From positions 434,001 to 498,000 of the forward strand of contig NZ_CP102096.1 of the NCBI RefSeq assembly GCF_024582835.1: a stretch of 64,000 bases of DNA. Reading direction: 5' to 3'. The first letter of the stretch is position 1. Each line of letters begins with the position of its first letter. The position numbers and the translations under genes were made by a program. The notes under the pieces were generated by a model that had not been told where the DNA came from, did not search any database, and worked only from the letters and a program-made list of their open reading frames with translations. The DNA comes from Vibrio japonicus (lineage in GTDB: Bacteria > Pseudomonadota > Gammaproteobacteria > Enterobacterales > Vibrionaceae). Below, piece by piece: positions 50,411 to 58,933 of the stretch.

Positions 50411-51049
50411 ATGAATACTGATATCAAACACTATCCACGCTCGGGTGCCATCGCCAGTGAAAAGGCCGCATCGAGCAGTGGACTCGAACAGCTGGTTTGC
50501 GCGGTCAGAGCCAGTGGTGCATTGCTGCTTTTGTGCGGTGTGGCTTATACCGGCAGTGTGACGCTGTTGGGGCAAGCGCTGTTTCCGCATCAAGCAACAG
50601 GCAGCCTTATTGAGCACAACGGCAAAATGGTGGGGGCAAATTGGGTGGCGCAAGAGTTTGTCTCTCCGGGGTATTTCCACAGTCGGCCGAGCGCGGTTAG
50701 CCACGATCCAACCTCCACTGGGGGAAGTAACTTAGCGCCGAGTAACCCGGAGCTGGTAGAGCGCGTGCGTCAAGACAGTTTGAAGATCCAAAGTGACTAC
50801 GGCGTGGCGGCGAGTGAAATTCCAGTGGATATGCTCTCGGCGTCGGGCTCGGGGATAGACCCACACATTTCGCCACAAGCGGCGGTGTTTCAGGCGGAGC
50901 GCATTGCAGAGAATCGACGCATACCATTAGAGGTTGTTATGAGTCTAATTTCATTTAATACTGAGGCGCCGCAATGGGGAGTCTTCGGTCAGGAACGAGT
51001 GAACGTACTGAGATTGAATCTGGCGTTGGATCAGTTGGAATCTAAGTAA
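50411..51049 (+). CDS. kdpC: potassium-transporting ATPase, subunit C
   Basis: KdpC is a single-span periplasmic-facing subunit that stabilises the complex and raises ATP affinity. The 212-residue protein has an N-terminal cytoplasmic stretch of about 30 residues, somewhat longer than usual, a transmembrane helix at about 35-56, and conserved segments YFHSRPSAV near 92, GGSNLAPSNP near 107 and DPHISPQAA near 156. A strong terminator separates it from kdpD. Confidence 0.95.
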   Translation: MNTDIKHYPRSGAIASEKAASSSGLEQLVCAVRASGALLLLCGVAYTGSVTLLGQALFPHQATGSLIEHNGKMVGANWVAQEFVSPGYFHSRPSAVSHDPTSTGGSNLAPSNPELVERVRQDSLKIQSDYGVAASEIPVDMLSASGSGIDPHISPQAAVFQAERIAENRRIPLEVVMSLISFNTEAPQWGVFGQERVNVLRLNLALDQLESK

Positions 51050-51065
51050 TCATGCGTTAACCCCA

Positions 51066-51114
51066 AACCAGCACATGCCGTTGCAACGCGGTCATGTGCT
51101 GGTTGCGTTTTTTC
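51066..51114 (+). terminator. terminator between kdpC and kdpD
   Basis: A perfect 12-base-pair stem, AACCAGCACATG (51066-51077) with CATGTGCTGGTT (51093-51104), is followed by GCGTTTTTTC. It should end most kdpFABC transcripts and lower kdpDE expression, or force kdpDE to use its own promoter. Confidence 0.85.
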
Positions 51115-51169
51115 GCAAGGGGGCACAGGGACAGCGTCAACAAGCACAGACATCAAGGACAAATCAAAC

Positions 51170-53836
51170 ATGACGGATGAAGAGCGTTCGCAAAAAGCAC
51201 AGGCGCTACTGAGTCAGATTCATAAAGAGGATCAAGGTAAGCTCACTATTTTTATCGGTGCCGCGCCGGGGGTGGGTAAGACATACGCCATGCTTAACGC
51301 GGCGAAGGAGTGTGTCCAGCAAGGCATGGATGTGCTGGTGGGGCTTGTCGAAACCCACGGCCGCAAAGAAACCGAAGCGATGTTGGACGGCTTGGATGTC
51401 TTGCCGCGCAATAAAATCGACTATCAAACCACGACCTTGACCGAATTTGACCTAGACGCTGCGTTAGCCCGCAAGCCCGAACTGGTGCTGGTGGACGAGC
51501 TCGCGCACACCAATGTGCCCGGCAGTCGCCACAAACGCCGCTGTCAGGACATTTCTGAACTGCTGGAAGCGGGCATCGACGTCTACACCACAGTCAACGT
51601 GCAGCACCTGTCCAGCCTCAATGATGTGGTCACGCAACTTACGGGCGTCACGGTAAGAGAAACCGTCCCCGACAATTTCATCGATGATGCGTACGAAATT
51701 CGCTTTATCGACTTGCCGCCAGTCGCGCTGATTGAGCGATTGCGTCAAGGTAAGGTGTATTTACCCGAATACGCTCGGCTCGCGTTGGATACCTTCTTCT
51801 CGGTTGCTAACCTGACCGCCCTGCGTGAGCTGACCATGAAACGGGTGATTTCCAAAGTGGACGCCAGTTGGTCGAGCGCGGTAGAGACCCAGCAAAGCCA
51901 AGGTGTCTTGGCACTCAAAGACCACTTGTTGGTGCTGATCAGCGCCAGCAGTGATCACCGCTATCTGGTGCGTATCGGCCGACAAATTGCCGAGCGGCGA
52001 CAAATGCCTTGGCGTGTGGTGTGGGTCGACAAGGGGAAACCGCAAACCACTCAGCAGCGCAAACACCTCAATGATTCGTTAGAGCTGGCTAAAGAGTTGG
52101 GCGCCAATGTCGATGTACTCCGTGGTTCAGGTTGCTATCACACCATCCTGCCGTATCTGAAAGAGCAGCGGGTCAACACGGTTTTGGTTGGTACGGGCGG
52201 GCGCTATCGCTGGCTGTTCTGGAAAAAGCGCCTCTATCAACGCTTGATTGAATCGGGTCTGCCACTGGAAGTGTCGGTGTATCGCGAGCAAACTTCAGAG
52301 CGCAAACCACAGCGTATCGAGTACCAAAATCCGTCGCTTGGCAACATGAAGGGCTACCTCTACGCGGGTGTGAGTGTCGCTCTTGCCAGTGGCATGGCGT
52401 TGTTGCTCAAAGAAGTATTGAGCAGCGGCAATTTGGTGCTTGTGTTTGTTCTCGCAATCATTCTTACGGGCTTGAAGTTTGGCGCTCGTCCGGCGATTGC
52501 CTCTGCGATCTATTCGTTTTTGAGTTTCAACTTCTTTCTCACCGAGCCCATTTTTACCCTCAAGGTGTACAGCCAAGACGACATTGCTACCTTGATTTTC
52601 CTTATCATTATCGGTCTGGTGAGTGGGCCAACCGCCTCACGTATTCGTCACCAATTTATGTTGCTGAAAGAGTCGAACCGTTATGCCGAGAGCCTGCGTG
52701 AGCTGGCACAACAGCTGGCGATTGTGGAAAGCGACCATACGTTATGGAACACGGTGTGCCAAAACATCTCCTCGGTAGTGCAGTCGCCAAGTTGGTTTGT
52801 GCTGCAAGATCGCGAAGAGATCATGCATTCTTGTTTTTCACTGAGCACTCAACTTGAAGCCAGAGACGAATCCGCGATTGATTGGGCGCTGGCGCACGGT
52901 CAGCCAGCCGGACGTTTTACCGATACGCTCAACGCGTCGAAAGTGACGGTGATCCCCGCCATTCACCAAGAAACGGTGATCGGCGTGGTGGTGATTGGCT
53001 GGCAAAATCAGCAGCAACACTTTTTGCAGTTCGACAGAGATTTGATCAATTCGATGCTCAATCAGGCTTCCAATACTTGGCAGCGTATCCGCCTCAGTTC
53101 CGATCTGGAATCGGCGCGGGTGAAAACCGAAGTCGAGCAGATCCGCTCGTCGTTGTTGTCTTCGGTGTCCCACGATTTGAAATCGCCTTTGGCGGCGATG
53201 ATGGGCGCAGCGGAAACCCTCAAAGAGCTGGATACCAAACTCAACGCTTCCGACAAAATGGAGATGCTGGACACCATTTTGCAAGAGAGCCGCCGCTTAG
53301 ACAGCTACATTCAGAACTTATTGGATATGACGCGCTTGGGGTATGGCGGGCTGAAGATTGAGCGCGATTGGGTTTCCATTGACGACATCATCAGCAGTGC
53401 GCAAAGCCGACTCAAACGCTATTTTCCTGAGTCCAAAGTGCAGTTTATTAGCCAGAAAGACGCGCCACTTTTGTATGTACACGCCGCCTTGGTCGAGCAA
53501 GCGCTGTTTAACATCTTAGAAAATGCGGCACGGTATTCGCCGAAAAATGAGCAGATCGCGATAAAACTCAACATCAACCGCGACAAATGTCTGATCAGTA
53601 TCGAAGATAAAGGGCCGGGGATCCCACAAGACCAACAGGCTGAAATTTTTAATATGTTCTACGTGGTGTCCGACGGCGACCACAAGAAGAACAACACCGG
53701 AATGGGGTTAGCGATCTGCAAAGGCATGATCAGTGCCCACGGCGGTAAAGTAAGGGCCACCAATCGCATTGAAGGCAACGGAACGCGCTTTGAAGTAGAG
53801 CTTCCGCTGGAGTACCCAAGTTTAGTCGCAACATAG
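51170..53836 (+). CDS. kdpD: sensor histidine kinase KdpD
   Basis: KdpD senses low K+ or osmotic stress and phosphorylates KdpE. The 888-residue protein has, in order, an N-terminal KdpD domain with Walker A GAAPGVGKTYA (30-40), a universal-stress-like domain (about 250-375), four transmembrane helices (about 398-495), a GAF-like domain, the phosphoacceptor His668 in SVSHDLKSPLAAM, and an ATPase domain with GPGIP and GMGLAICKGM. Length is close to E. coli (894). It is followed after 11 bases by kdpE. Confidence 0.97.
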   Translation: MTDEERSQKAQALLSQIHKEDQGKLTIFIGAAPGVGKTYAMLNAAKECVQQGMDVLVGLVETHGRKETEAMLDGLDVLPRNKIDYQTTTLTEFDLDAALARKPELVLVDELAHTNVPGSRHKRRCQDISELLEAGIDVYTTVNVQHLSSLNDVVTQLTGVTVRETVPDNFIDDAYEIRFIDLPPVALIERLRQGKVYLPEYARLALDTFFSVANLTALRELTMKRVISKVDASWSSAVETQQSQGVLALKDHLLVLISASSDHRYLVRIGRQIAERRQMPWRVVWVDKGKPQTTQQRKHLNDSLELAKELGANVDVLRGSGCYHTILPYLKEQRVNTVLVGTGGRYRWLFWKKRLYQRLIESGLPLEVSVYREQTSERKPQRIEYQNPSLGNMKGYLYAGVSVALASGMALLLKEVLSSGNLVLVFVLAIILTGLKFGARPAIASAIYSFLSFNFFLTEPIFTLKVYSQDDIATLIFLIIIGLVSGPTASRIRHQFMLLKESNRYAESLRELAQQLAIVESDHTLWNTVCQNISSVVQSPSWFVLQDREEIMHSCFSLSTQLEARDESAIDWALAHGQPAGRFTDTLNASKVTVIPAIHQETVIGVVVIGWQNQQQHFLQFDRDLINSMLNQASNTWQRIRLSSDLESARVKTEVEQIRSSLLSSVSHDLKSPLAAMMGAAETLKELDTKLNASDKMEMLDTILQESRRLDSYIQNLLDMTRLGYGGLKIERDWVSIDDIISSAQSRLKRYFPESKVQFISQKDAPLLYVHAALVEQALFNILENAARYSPKNEQIAIKLNINRDKCLISIEDKGPGIPQDQQAEIFNMFYVVSDGDHKKNNTGMGLAICKGMISAHGGKVRATNRIEGNGTRFEVELPLEYPSLVAT

Positions 53837-53847
53837 AGCAGGATGTT

Positions 53848-54531
53848 TTGAGTATAAAAATTGTTGTTATTGATGATGAGCCACAGATAAGACGGATGTT
53901 AAGAGTGGCGCTCGGTAGCGAAGGCTACGAAGTGATTGAAGCGGAAAATGGCAAGGCAGGGTTGAACGCCGTTGCGCGCAATCAGCCAAATCTGGTGATG
54001 CTGGATTTAGGTTTGCCGGATATGGACGGCCAGCAGGTATTAAAAGAGCTGCGCAGTTGGAGCCCGGTTCCGGTTATGGTGTTGTCGGTCAGAGATCAAG
54101 ACAAAGAGAAAGTCGAAGCGCTCGATTGCGGCGCGCAAGATTACGTGACCAAACCGTTCAGCGTGCTTGAGTTGTTGGCGCGGATTCGTGTGTGTTTACG
54201 CGACAACATCAAGCCAGAGCAGAAAGCGGTATTGGATGACGGTAACCTGCGCATTGATCTGTCGAAACGCGAGGTGAAATACGACAACACATTGGTGGAT
54301 TTAACGCCAAAAGAGTATGGCGTATTGTCAACGTTGGCACTGTCGCCTAATTGTGTGATTACCCAAACCCAGCTATTGAAAGAAATCTGGGGGCCGTCTC
54401 ATGTGGAAGATACGCATTACTTGAGAATTGTGGTCAGTCATTTAAGGCAAAAACTGGGTGATGACTCGCTCAATCCAAAGTATCTACGTACTGAACCGGG
54501 CGTTGGCTATCGATTTTGTTTAGAGAACTAA
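53848..54531 (+). CDS. kdpE: response regulator KdpE
   Basis: KdpE activates kdpFABC. The 227-residue OmpR-family protein starts at TTG (MSIKIVVIDDEPQIRRML) with AGGAT-like ribosome-binding sequence upstream. The receiver domain has Asp-Asp near residue 9, phosphoacceptor Asp in VMLDLGLPDMDG (about 52) and Lys in YVTKPFS (about 101). The DNA-binding wing ends EPGVGYRF. Probable binding sites are the tandem 11-base repeats before kdpF. It converges on barA. Confidence 0.96.
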   Translation: MSIKIVVIDDEPQIRRMLRVALGSEGYEVIEAENGKAGLNAVARNQPNLVMLDLGLPDMDGQQVLKELRSWSPVPVMVLSVRDQDKEKVEALDCGAQDYVTKPFSVLELLARIRVCLRDNIKPEQKAVLDDGNLRIDLSKREVKYDNTLVDLTPKEYGVLSTLALSPNCVITQTQLLKEIWGPSHVEDTHYLRIVVSHLRQKLGDDSLNPKYLRTEPGVGYRFCLEN

Positions 54532-54565
54532 AAACAAAAGAGAGCGAACGTGTGTTGGCTCTCTT
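54530..54565. terminator. terminator between kdpE and barA
   Basis: AAGAGAGC (54538-54545) pairs perfectly with GCTCTCTT (54558-54565). On the minus strand TTTTGTTTTTAG follows, making a good terminator for barA. On the plus strand the T-tract is weak. Confidence 0.8.
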
Positions 54566-54588
54566 GAGTTATGGTGTAAGTTGATTGG

Positions 54589-57372
54589 CTATTGCAAATA
54601 CAACTTAGCCGTAGCAGTGACTTTGGTCATCTCGTCTTGCAGTTCAAACATTTCAGGCTCGATGTCATCAATGGTTGCACCCGACCGCAGTGCTTGCTCT
54701 ATCGTCGCGCACAGCCCTTTGAGTATCGGGACGCCACAGTAAGAGCTACTACCATGCAGTTTATGAATCACATGGATAAGTTCTTCGCGTGAGAAGTCCT
54801 CTTGCTCAAGCGCCTGTTCAACGGCATCTTCCACTTCGGGAATAAAGTCGACCAACATCTTTAGCATATCTTTGGCTAAGTCGACTTTGTTCGCTGACTG
54901 TTTCAGCGCCGCTTCCCAATCGATACTGATGTTTTGCTGAAGGGGAGAGCTTGTGGGTGCCAGCTCTTCATCGACTTCTTCAACATACGATGGGGTGATC
55001 TTTTCAATGGTTTCCGAATCGGTGTGCGGGCTCCAGTGAACTAGCACCTGCTGCAGAACATGCTCTTCAATAGGCTTCGTCAGGTAATCATCCATACCAG
55101 CACTTAGTAATCTGTCTCGCTCCCCACTCATGGCGTGCGCGGTGACGGCGATAACTGGTGTTTTGGCGTTGAGATCGGTTTTCTTGATCTCTTCACACGC
55201 GGTAACGCCGTCCATGTGCGGCATCTGAATGTCCATCAAGATAATATCAAATGGCTGAGCTTGCGCTTGCTTCACTGCATCTAAACCGTTGGTGCAAGTA
55301 ATGACTTTCTCGACCCGTTCATGCAGCAGTGCGCTGATCAGCTTCAAGTTTGCTGGGTTGTCATCCACCGCCATCACGGTTAAAGGTAAGGTTTCATTTT
55401 GTGGAATCACCATGGGTAGTAATGGCAAGTTGTCTTGATTCGCCGACAGTGTTTGCAGTAGGCGTTTGCGAGACAGTGGCTTAGTAATACAGTGAATTGG
55501 GTATTTCTGAATCAGGTGGTCTGATAGTGCCAATGCCGTACTTGGTGTACCGACAACTACCTGTGGCGCGCAACGAAGTGCTTTTTCTACGTCAGCTTCT
55601 ACATTCGAAATCTTGTTCTTTTTACTTGGCGCTAAATTCAGTAGTACGTAGTCGAAGCTTTCTACCTCTTCAGGTAAAGAAGAACGATAGGTCACAACCA
55701 AACCTTCCTGAACGAGAATTTGTTGCGTGATAGAAGCGGCCTGCATATTCGGTTCGACTAACAGCAGCGTTCTTTGCTTTAGGCTCGAAGTGTCAACAAT
55801 TTCCGTTACTGGCATATCGGTTGAGTGTAAGCGCAAGGTAAACCAGAAGGTAGAGCCTTGGTGCAGACGGCTGGTAAGGCTGATTTCGCCACCCATCTGG
55901 CTGACTAATTTTTGAGTGATAACCAAGCCTAGACCAGTACCGCCGTAGCGGCGAGAGATACTTGCATCCGCTTGGCTAAATGCTTGGAACAACTGCGCTT
56001 GCTGACGTTCAGAAATACCGATACCGGTATCGCGCACCATAAATTGCAGTTCGACCAAATCTTCTTTTTGCGAACGCAGTTCGACGCTGATATCAATATT
56101 ACCGCGTTCGGTAAATTTGATTGAGTTCCCCACAAGGTTAGTAAGCACTTGCTGAATACGTAGGGAGTCGCCAACTAAGCCCACTGGAATCTTAGGATCG
56201 ATCTTAAGTGTCAGCTCTAACCCTTTTTCATGGGCGCTGGTGGCTTGTAAGATGACCACTTCTTCTAGAGATTCTTGGAAATCGAAAGGAATGTTTTCGA
56301 GAGCAAGTTTACCGGCTTCGAGTTTAGAAAAGTCTAAAATATCGTTGATGATATTGAGTAAGTTCTTCGCCGACTTTTCAATGGTTTGTAAGTAATCTGT
56401 TTGGCTATCTGTAAGCTGGGTTTTCAGAAGCTGTCGGGTAAAACCGATGACGCCGTTGAGCGGAGTGCGCAGTTCATGAGACATGTTTGCTAAGAATTCA
56501 GACTTCACGCGTGCTGCTTCCTGTGCGCGTTTCTTTGCAATGTCCAGCTCTACGTTCTGAATCTCTAACTGCTCTAAGGTTTCCCGTAGGTCAGAGGTCG
56601 CTTGGTCAATACTGTGCTGCATTTCGACATGGTATTCAGACAGCGATACCGCCATCGCATTGATGCCGTTTTTTAAAGAGTCCAGCTCACCGTGCATTTT
56701 TCCTTCGATACGAACGCCTAAATGACCTCGACGAATCCTATCAACCATGCTCTTCATATGCGAAATAGGACGAGTCACGTCATACATTAAGCGATAAGCG
56801 AACACGCCAGCTAAACCTAAGCCGACAAACAGAACGAGTACAGCGGAAAATACTTCCTGATACTGTTGCAATCGCAAGGATGACAGATCCAATTCAATGG
56901 AGACATAACCAAGAGCAGGGGTGTTTTCAGAATTTTGATCCGTTGCCATAAGCCCTGACTCCGCGATGACAGGCGCACGCAGAATCAGCGTATTATCGCT
57001 TTGCGATGACTTGACGAGTAAAGGAATCGGTTCATTCTTCGGAAAGGTCAACGACTCAAAGTTTGGGTGAAAGTTAGAGGTAACAAACAGCTCATGTTTG
57101 TAGTCGAATACCGCGATACTGCGTACAAACTTAGAATTTTTTCGGTGTGCATAGCTGATAATGCGACGTACCGACTCTCGACTATTCTTTTTTAATCCCT
57201 CTTCACTGGCGATAGCTAAAGGTTCGACTATATTCAGTCCTGAATTAACGACTTGCGTTTCTAAATCGTGATAGCGATTAAAGGAGAAAAACGCACTTAA
57301 AAGTAATCCGATAATCAGCGTCGGTGCGAGGGTGAGGGTAATAACGCGGGCACGTAAGCCATATCTTGTCAT
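54589..57372 (-). CDS. barA: hybrid sensor kinase BarA/VarS
   Basis: This 927-residue tripartite kinase is the BarA orthologue (VarS in vibrios), which acts through UvrY/VarA on Csr small RNAs. It has transmembrane segments at about 11-31 and 174-196, HAMP at about 195-247, phosphoacceptor His299 in ANMSHELRTPLNG, and an ATPase domain with GTGLGL at 478-483. A degenerate receiver (about 535-640) has Asn579 where Asp is expected. A true receiver carries Asp714 in IILMDIQMP, and an Hpt domain has His873 in HKLHGSSSYCG. It is divergent from rlmD. Confidence 0.95.
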   Translation of the reverse strand: MTRYGLRARVITLTLAPTLIIGLLLSAFFSFNRYHDLETQVVNSGLNIVEPLAIASEEGLKKNSRESVRRIISYAHRKNSKFVRSIAVFDYKHELFVTSNFHPNFESLTFPKNEPIPLLVKSSQSDNTLILRAPVIAESGLMATDQNSENTPALGYVSIELDLSSLRLQQYQEVFSAVLVLFVGLGLAGVFAYRLMYDVTRPISHMKSMVDRIRRGHLGVRIEGKMHGELDSLKNGINAMAVSLSEYHVEMQHSIDQATSDLRETLEQLEIQNVELDIAKKRAQEAARVKSEFLANMSHELRTPLNGVIGFTRQLLKTQLTDSQTDYLQTIEKSAKNLLNIINDILDFSKLEAGKLALENIPFDFQESLEEVVILQATSAHEKGLELTLKIDPKIPVGLVGDSLRIQQVLTNLVGNSIKFTERGNIDISVELRSQKEDLVELQFMVRDTGIGISERQQAQLFQAFSQADASISRRYGGTGLGLVITQKLVSQMGGEISLTSRLHQGSTFWFTLRLHSTDMPVTEIVDTSSLKQRTLLLVEPNMQAASITQQILVQEGLVVTYRSSLPEEVESFDYVLLNLAPSKKNKISNVEADVEKALRCAPQVVVGTPSTALALSDHLIQKYPIHCITKPLSRKRLLQTLSANQDNLPLLPMVIPQNETLPLTVMAVDDNPANLKLISALLHERVEKVITCTNGLDAVKQAQAQPFDIILMDIQMPHMDGVTACEEIKKTDLNAKTPVIAVTAHAMSGERDRLLSAGMDDYLTKPIEEHVLQQVLVHWSPHTDSETIEKITPSYVEEVDEELAPTSSPLQQNISIDWEAALKQSANKVDLAKDMLKMLVDFIPEVEDAVEQALEQEDFSREELIHVIHKLHGSSSYCGVPILKGLCATIEQALRSGATIDDIEPEMFELQDEMTKVTATAKLYLQ

Positions 57373-57542
57373 TATTGTCTAAACATCGTGGTGTGGATAT
57401 GGGAAAATAGTCGCAATATAAGATGAGACTGCCGAATCGTTAAGCATAATCAACTCGGCCGTGTCAGACAATGATTCAGGCACAAAAGGTGGAGCCTGAA
57501 CAAAAATTACAGCACTTAAGCATTAACAAATAGGCACAGAGC

Positions 57543-58862
57543 ATGGCGCGTTTTTTCCAACCGAAGAAGAAAACTCAACTCAATACAAAGCATCAATCCG
57601 TACAGGTAGAAAAACTCGATCACCATGGTGCTGGCATTGCCTATCAGAATAAAAAGCCCGTTTTTATTGAAGGGGCCTTGCCAGGTGAGCAAGTGCTGAT
57701 TCAATTAGTCGAGAGCAAAAGCAAGTTTGCCCGTGCGAATCTGATTAAAATTCAAAAGCCGAGTGAGCAGCGTATAGAACCATTTTGTCCACATTATAAC
57801 GAGTGTGGTGGTTGTAATATGCAGCATCTTGATATTGAAAATCAGCGCGAATACAAACAGCAAACGCTGAGCCAGCTCATGAGAAAATTTGCGGGGCAAA
57901 CGGCGGAGTTGGATGCGCCAATGACTGGTGAAGAACGAGGCTATCGCAGACGGGCTCGGATCAGCTTACATGTTGATAAGAAGAGTAAGCAGCTACAGTT
58001 TGGTTTTCGTAAGAAGCAAAGCAAAGAGATCGTTAATGTCACGCATTGTCCGGTATTAGCGCCAGAGCTCGAGCAACTGATGCAGCCATTGTATGAGCTA
58101 CTTAAAGGCTTTGCCCATCAGGATGGGTTAGGCCATGTCGAGTTGGTCAAAGCTGATAACACACGCATCATCGTTTTGCGTCATTCTAAGGCGCTTAAAA
58201 ATGACGACCACAAGGCACTGGTTGAATTTGCTCAATCTAACCAAGCCTCACTTTACCTGATGCCAAAAAGCGAACAATTGGATTTAGTGGAAGGTGAGCA
58301 AGGACATTACCTAGAAGCGGGAGTCACGATTCCATTCGAACCAAATAACTTTATCCAAGTGAATCAACAGGTGAATGCCAGTATGGTTAAACAAGCGATG
58401 GAGTGGTTAAAGCTAGAAGAAAACGACCGCGTACTAGACCTATTTTGTGGATTGGGGAATTTTAGTTTGCCAATTGCAAAGCAAGTTCAAAGCGTTGTCG
58501 GTGTTGAAGGTGTTGACGCCATGGTCGACAAGGCGACAGCAAACGCCAAGCTAAATAACCTAAGTAACGCCCAATTCTATCAGGCGAATTTGGAAGATGA
58601 CATTTCTGGTCAGCTCTGGGCGAGCGAAAAGTTTGATAAAGTATTGCTTGATCCCGCGCGTGCAGGAGCGAGTGGGATTGTCGAGCAGCTTTCTGGACTT
58701 GGCACAGTCAGGATCGTTTATGTTTCCTGTAATCCTGCTACTCTAGCGAGAGACTCGCAAAGCTTGCTGAGCCAAGGATTTAAATTGCAGAAATTAGGCA
58801 TGTTGGACATGTTCCCACATACCAGCCATTTAGAATCGATGGCACTTTTTGTTAAGGATTAA
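57543..58862 (+). CDS. rlmD: 23S rRNA (uracil-1939) methyltransferase
   Basis: RlmD (RumA) methylates U1939 of 23S rRNA. The 439-residue protein has an N-terminal TRAM domain ([13 protein letters not shown] near 22-34), a [4Fe-4S] cluster motif [10 protein letters not shown] (near 82-91), the SAM-binding [13 protein letters not shown] (near 298-310) and the catalytic Cys in [11 protein letters not shown] (near 397-407). It lies between barA (divergent) and relA, as in E. coli. A hairpin leader separates it from relA. Confidence 0.96.
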   Translation: MARFFQPKKKTQLNTKHQSVQVEKLDHHGAGIAYQNKKPVFIEGALPGEQVLIQLVESKSKFARANLIKIQKPSEQRIEPFCPHYNECGGCNMQHLDIENQREYKQQTLSQLMRKFAGQTAELDAPMTGEERGYRRRARISLHVDKKSKQLQFGFRKKQSKEIVNVTHCPVLAPELEQLMQPLYELLKGFAHQDGLGHVELVKADNTRIIVLRHSKALKNDDHKALVEFAQSNQASLYLMPKSEQLDLVEGEQGHYLEAGVTIPFEPNNFIQVNQQVNASMVKQAMEWLKLEENDRVLDLFCGLGNFSLPIAKQVQSVVGVEGVDAMVDKATANAKLNNLSNAQFYQANLEDDISGQLWASEKFDKVLLDPARAGASGIVEQLSGLGTVRIVYVSCNPATLARDSQSLLSQGFKLQKLGMLDMFPHTSHLESMALFVKD

Positions 58863-58863
58863 A

Positions 58864-58898
58864 CTTATCTCTCTCATGTAAGTCTTACACGAGATAAG
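58864..58898 (+). promoter_or_regulatory. hairpin in the rlmD-relA gap
   Basis: CTTATCTC (58864-58871) pairs with GAGATAAG (58891-58898), enclosing a second short stem TGTAAG/CTTACA. It lacks a following T-run, so it is probably an mRNA structure rather than a terminator. Confidence 0.5.
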
Positions 58899-58933
58899 CG
58901 AAAGATAAAAAATAAAAAACTAGGACGAAAAAG

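Noticed and set aside
52882..53361. A 159-codon plus-strand frame inside kdpD
   Set aside because: It lies wholly within kdpD in another frame and has no translation signal; kdpD domains are continuous across it.
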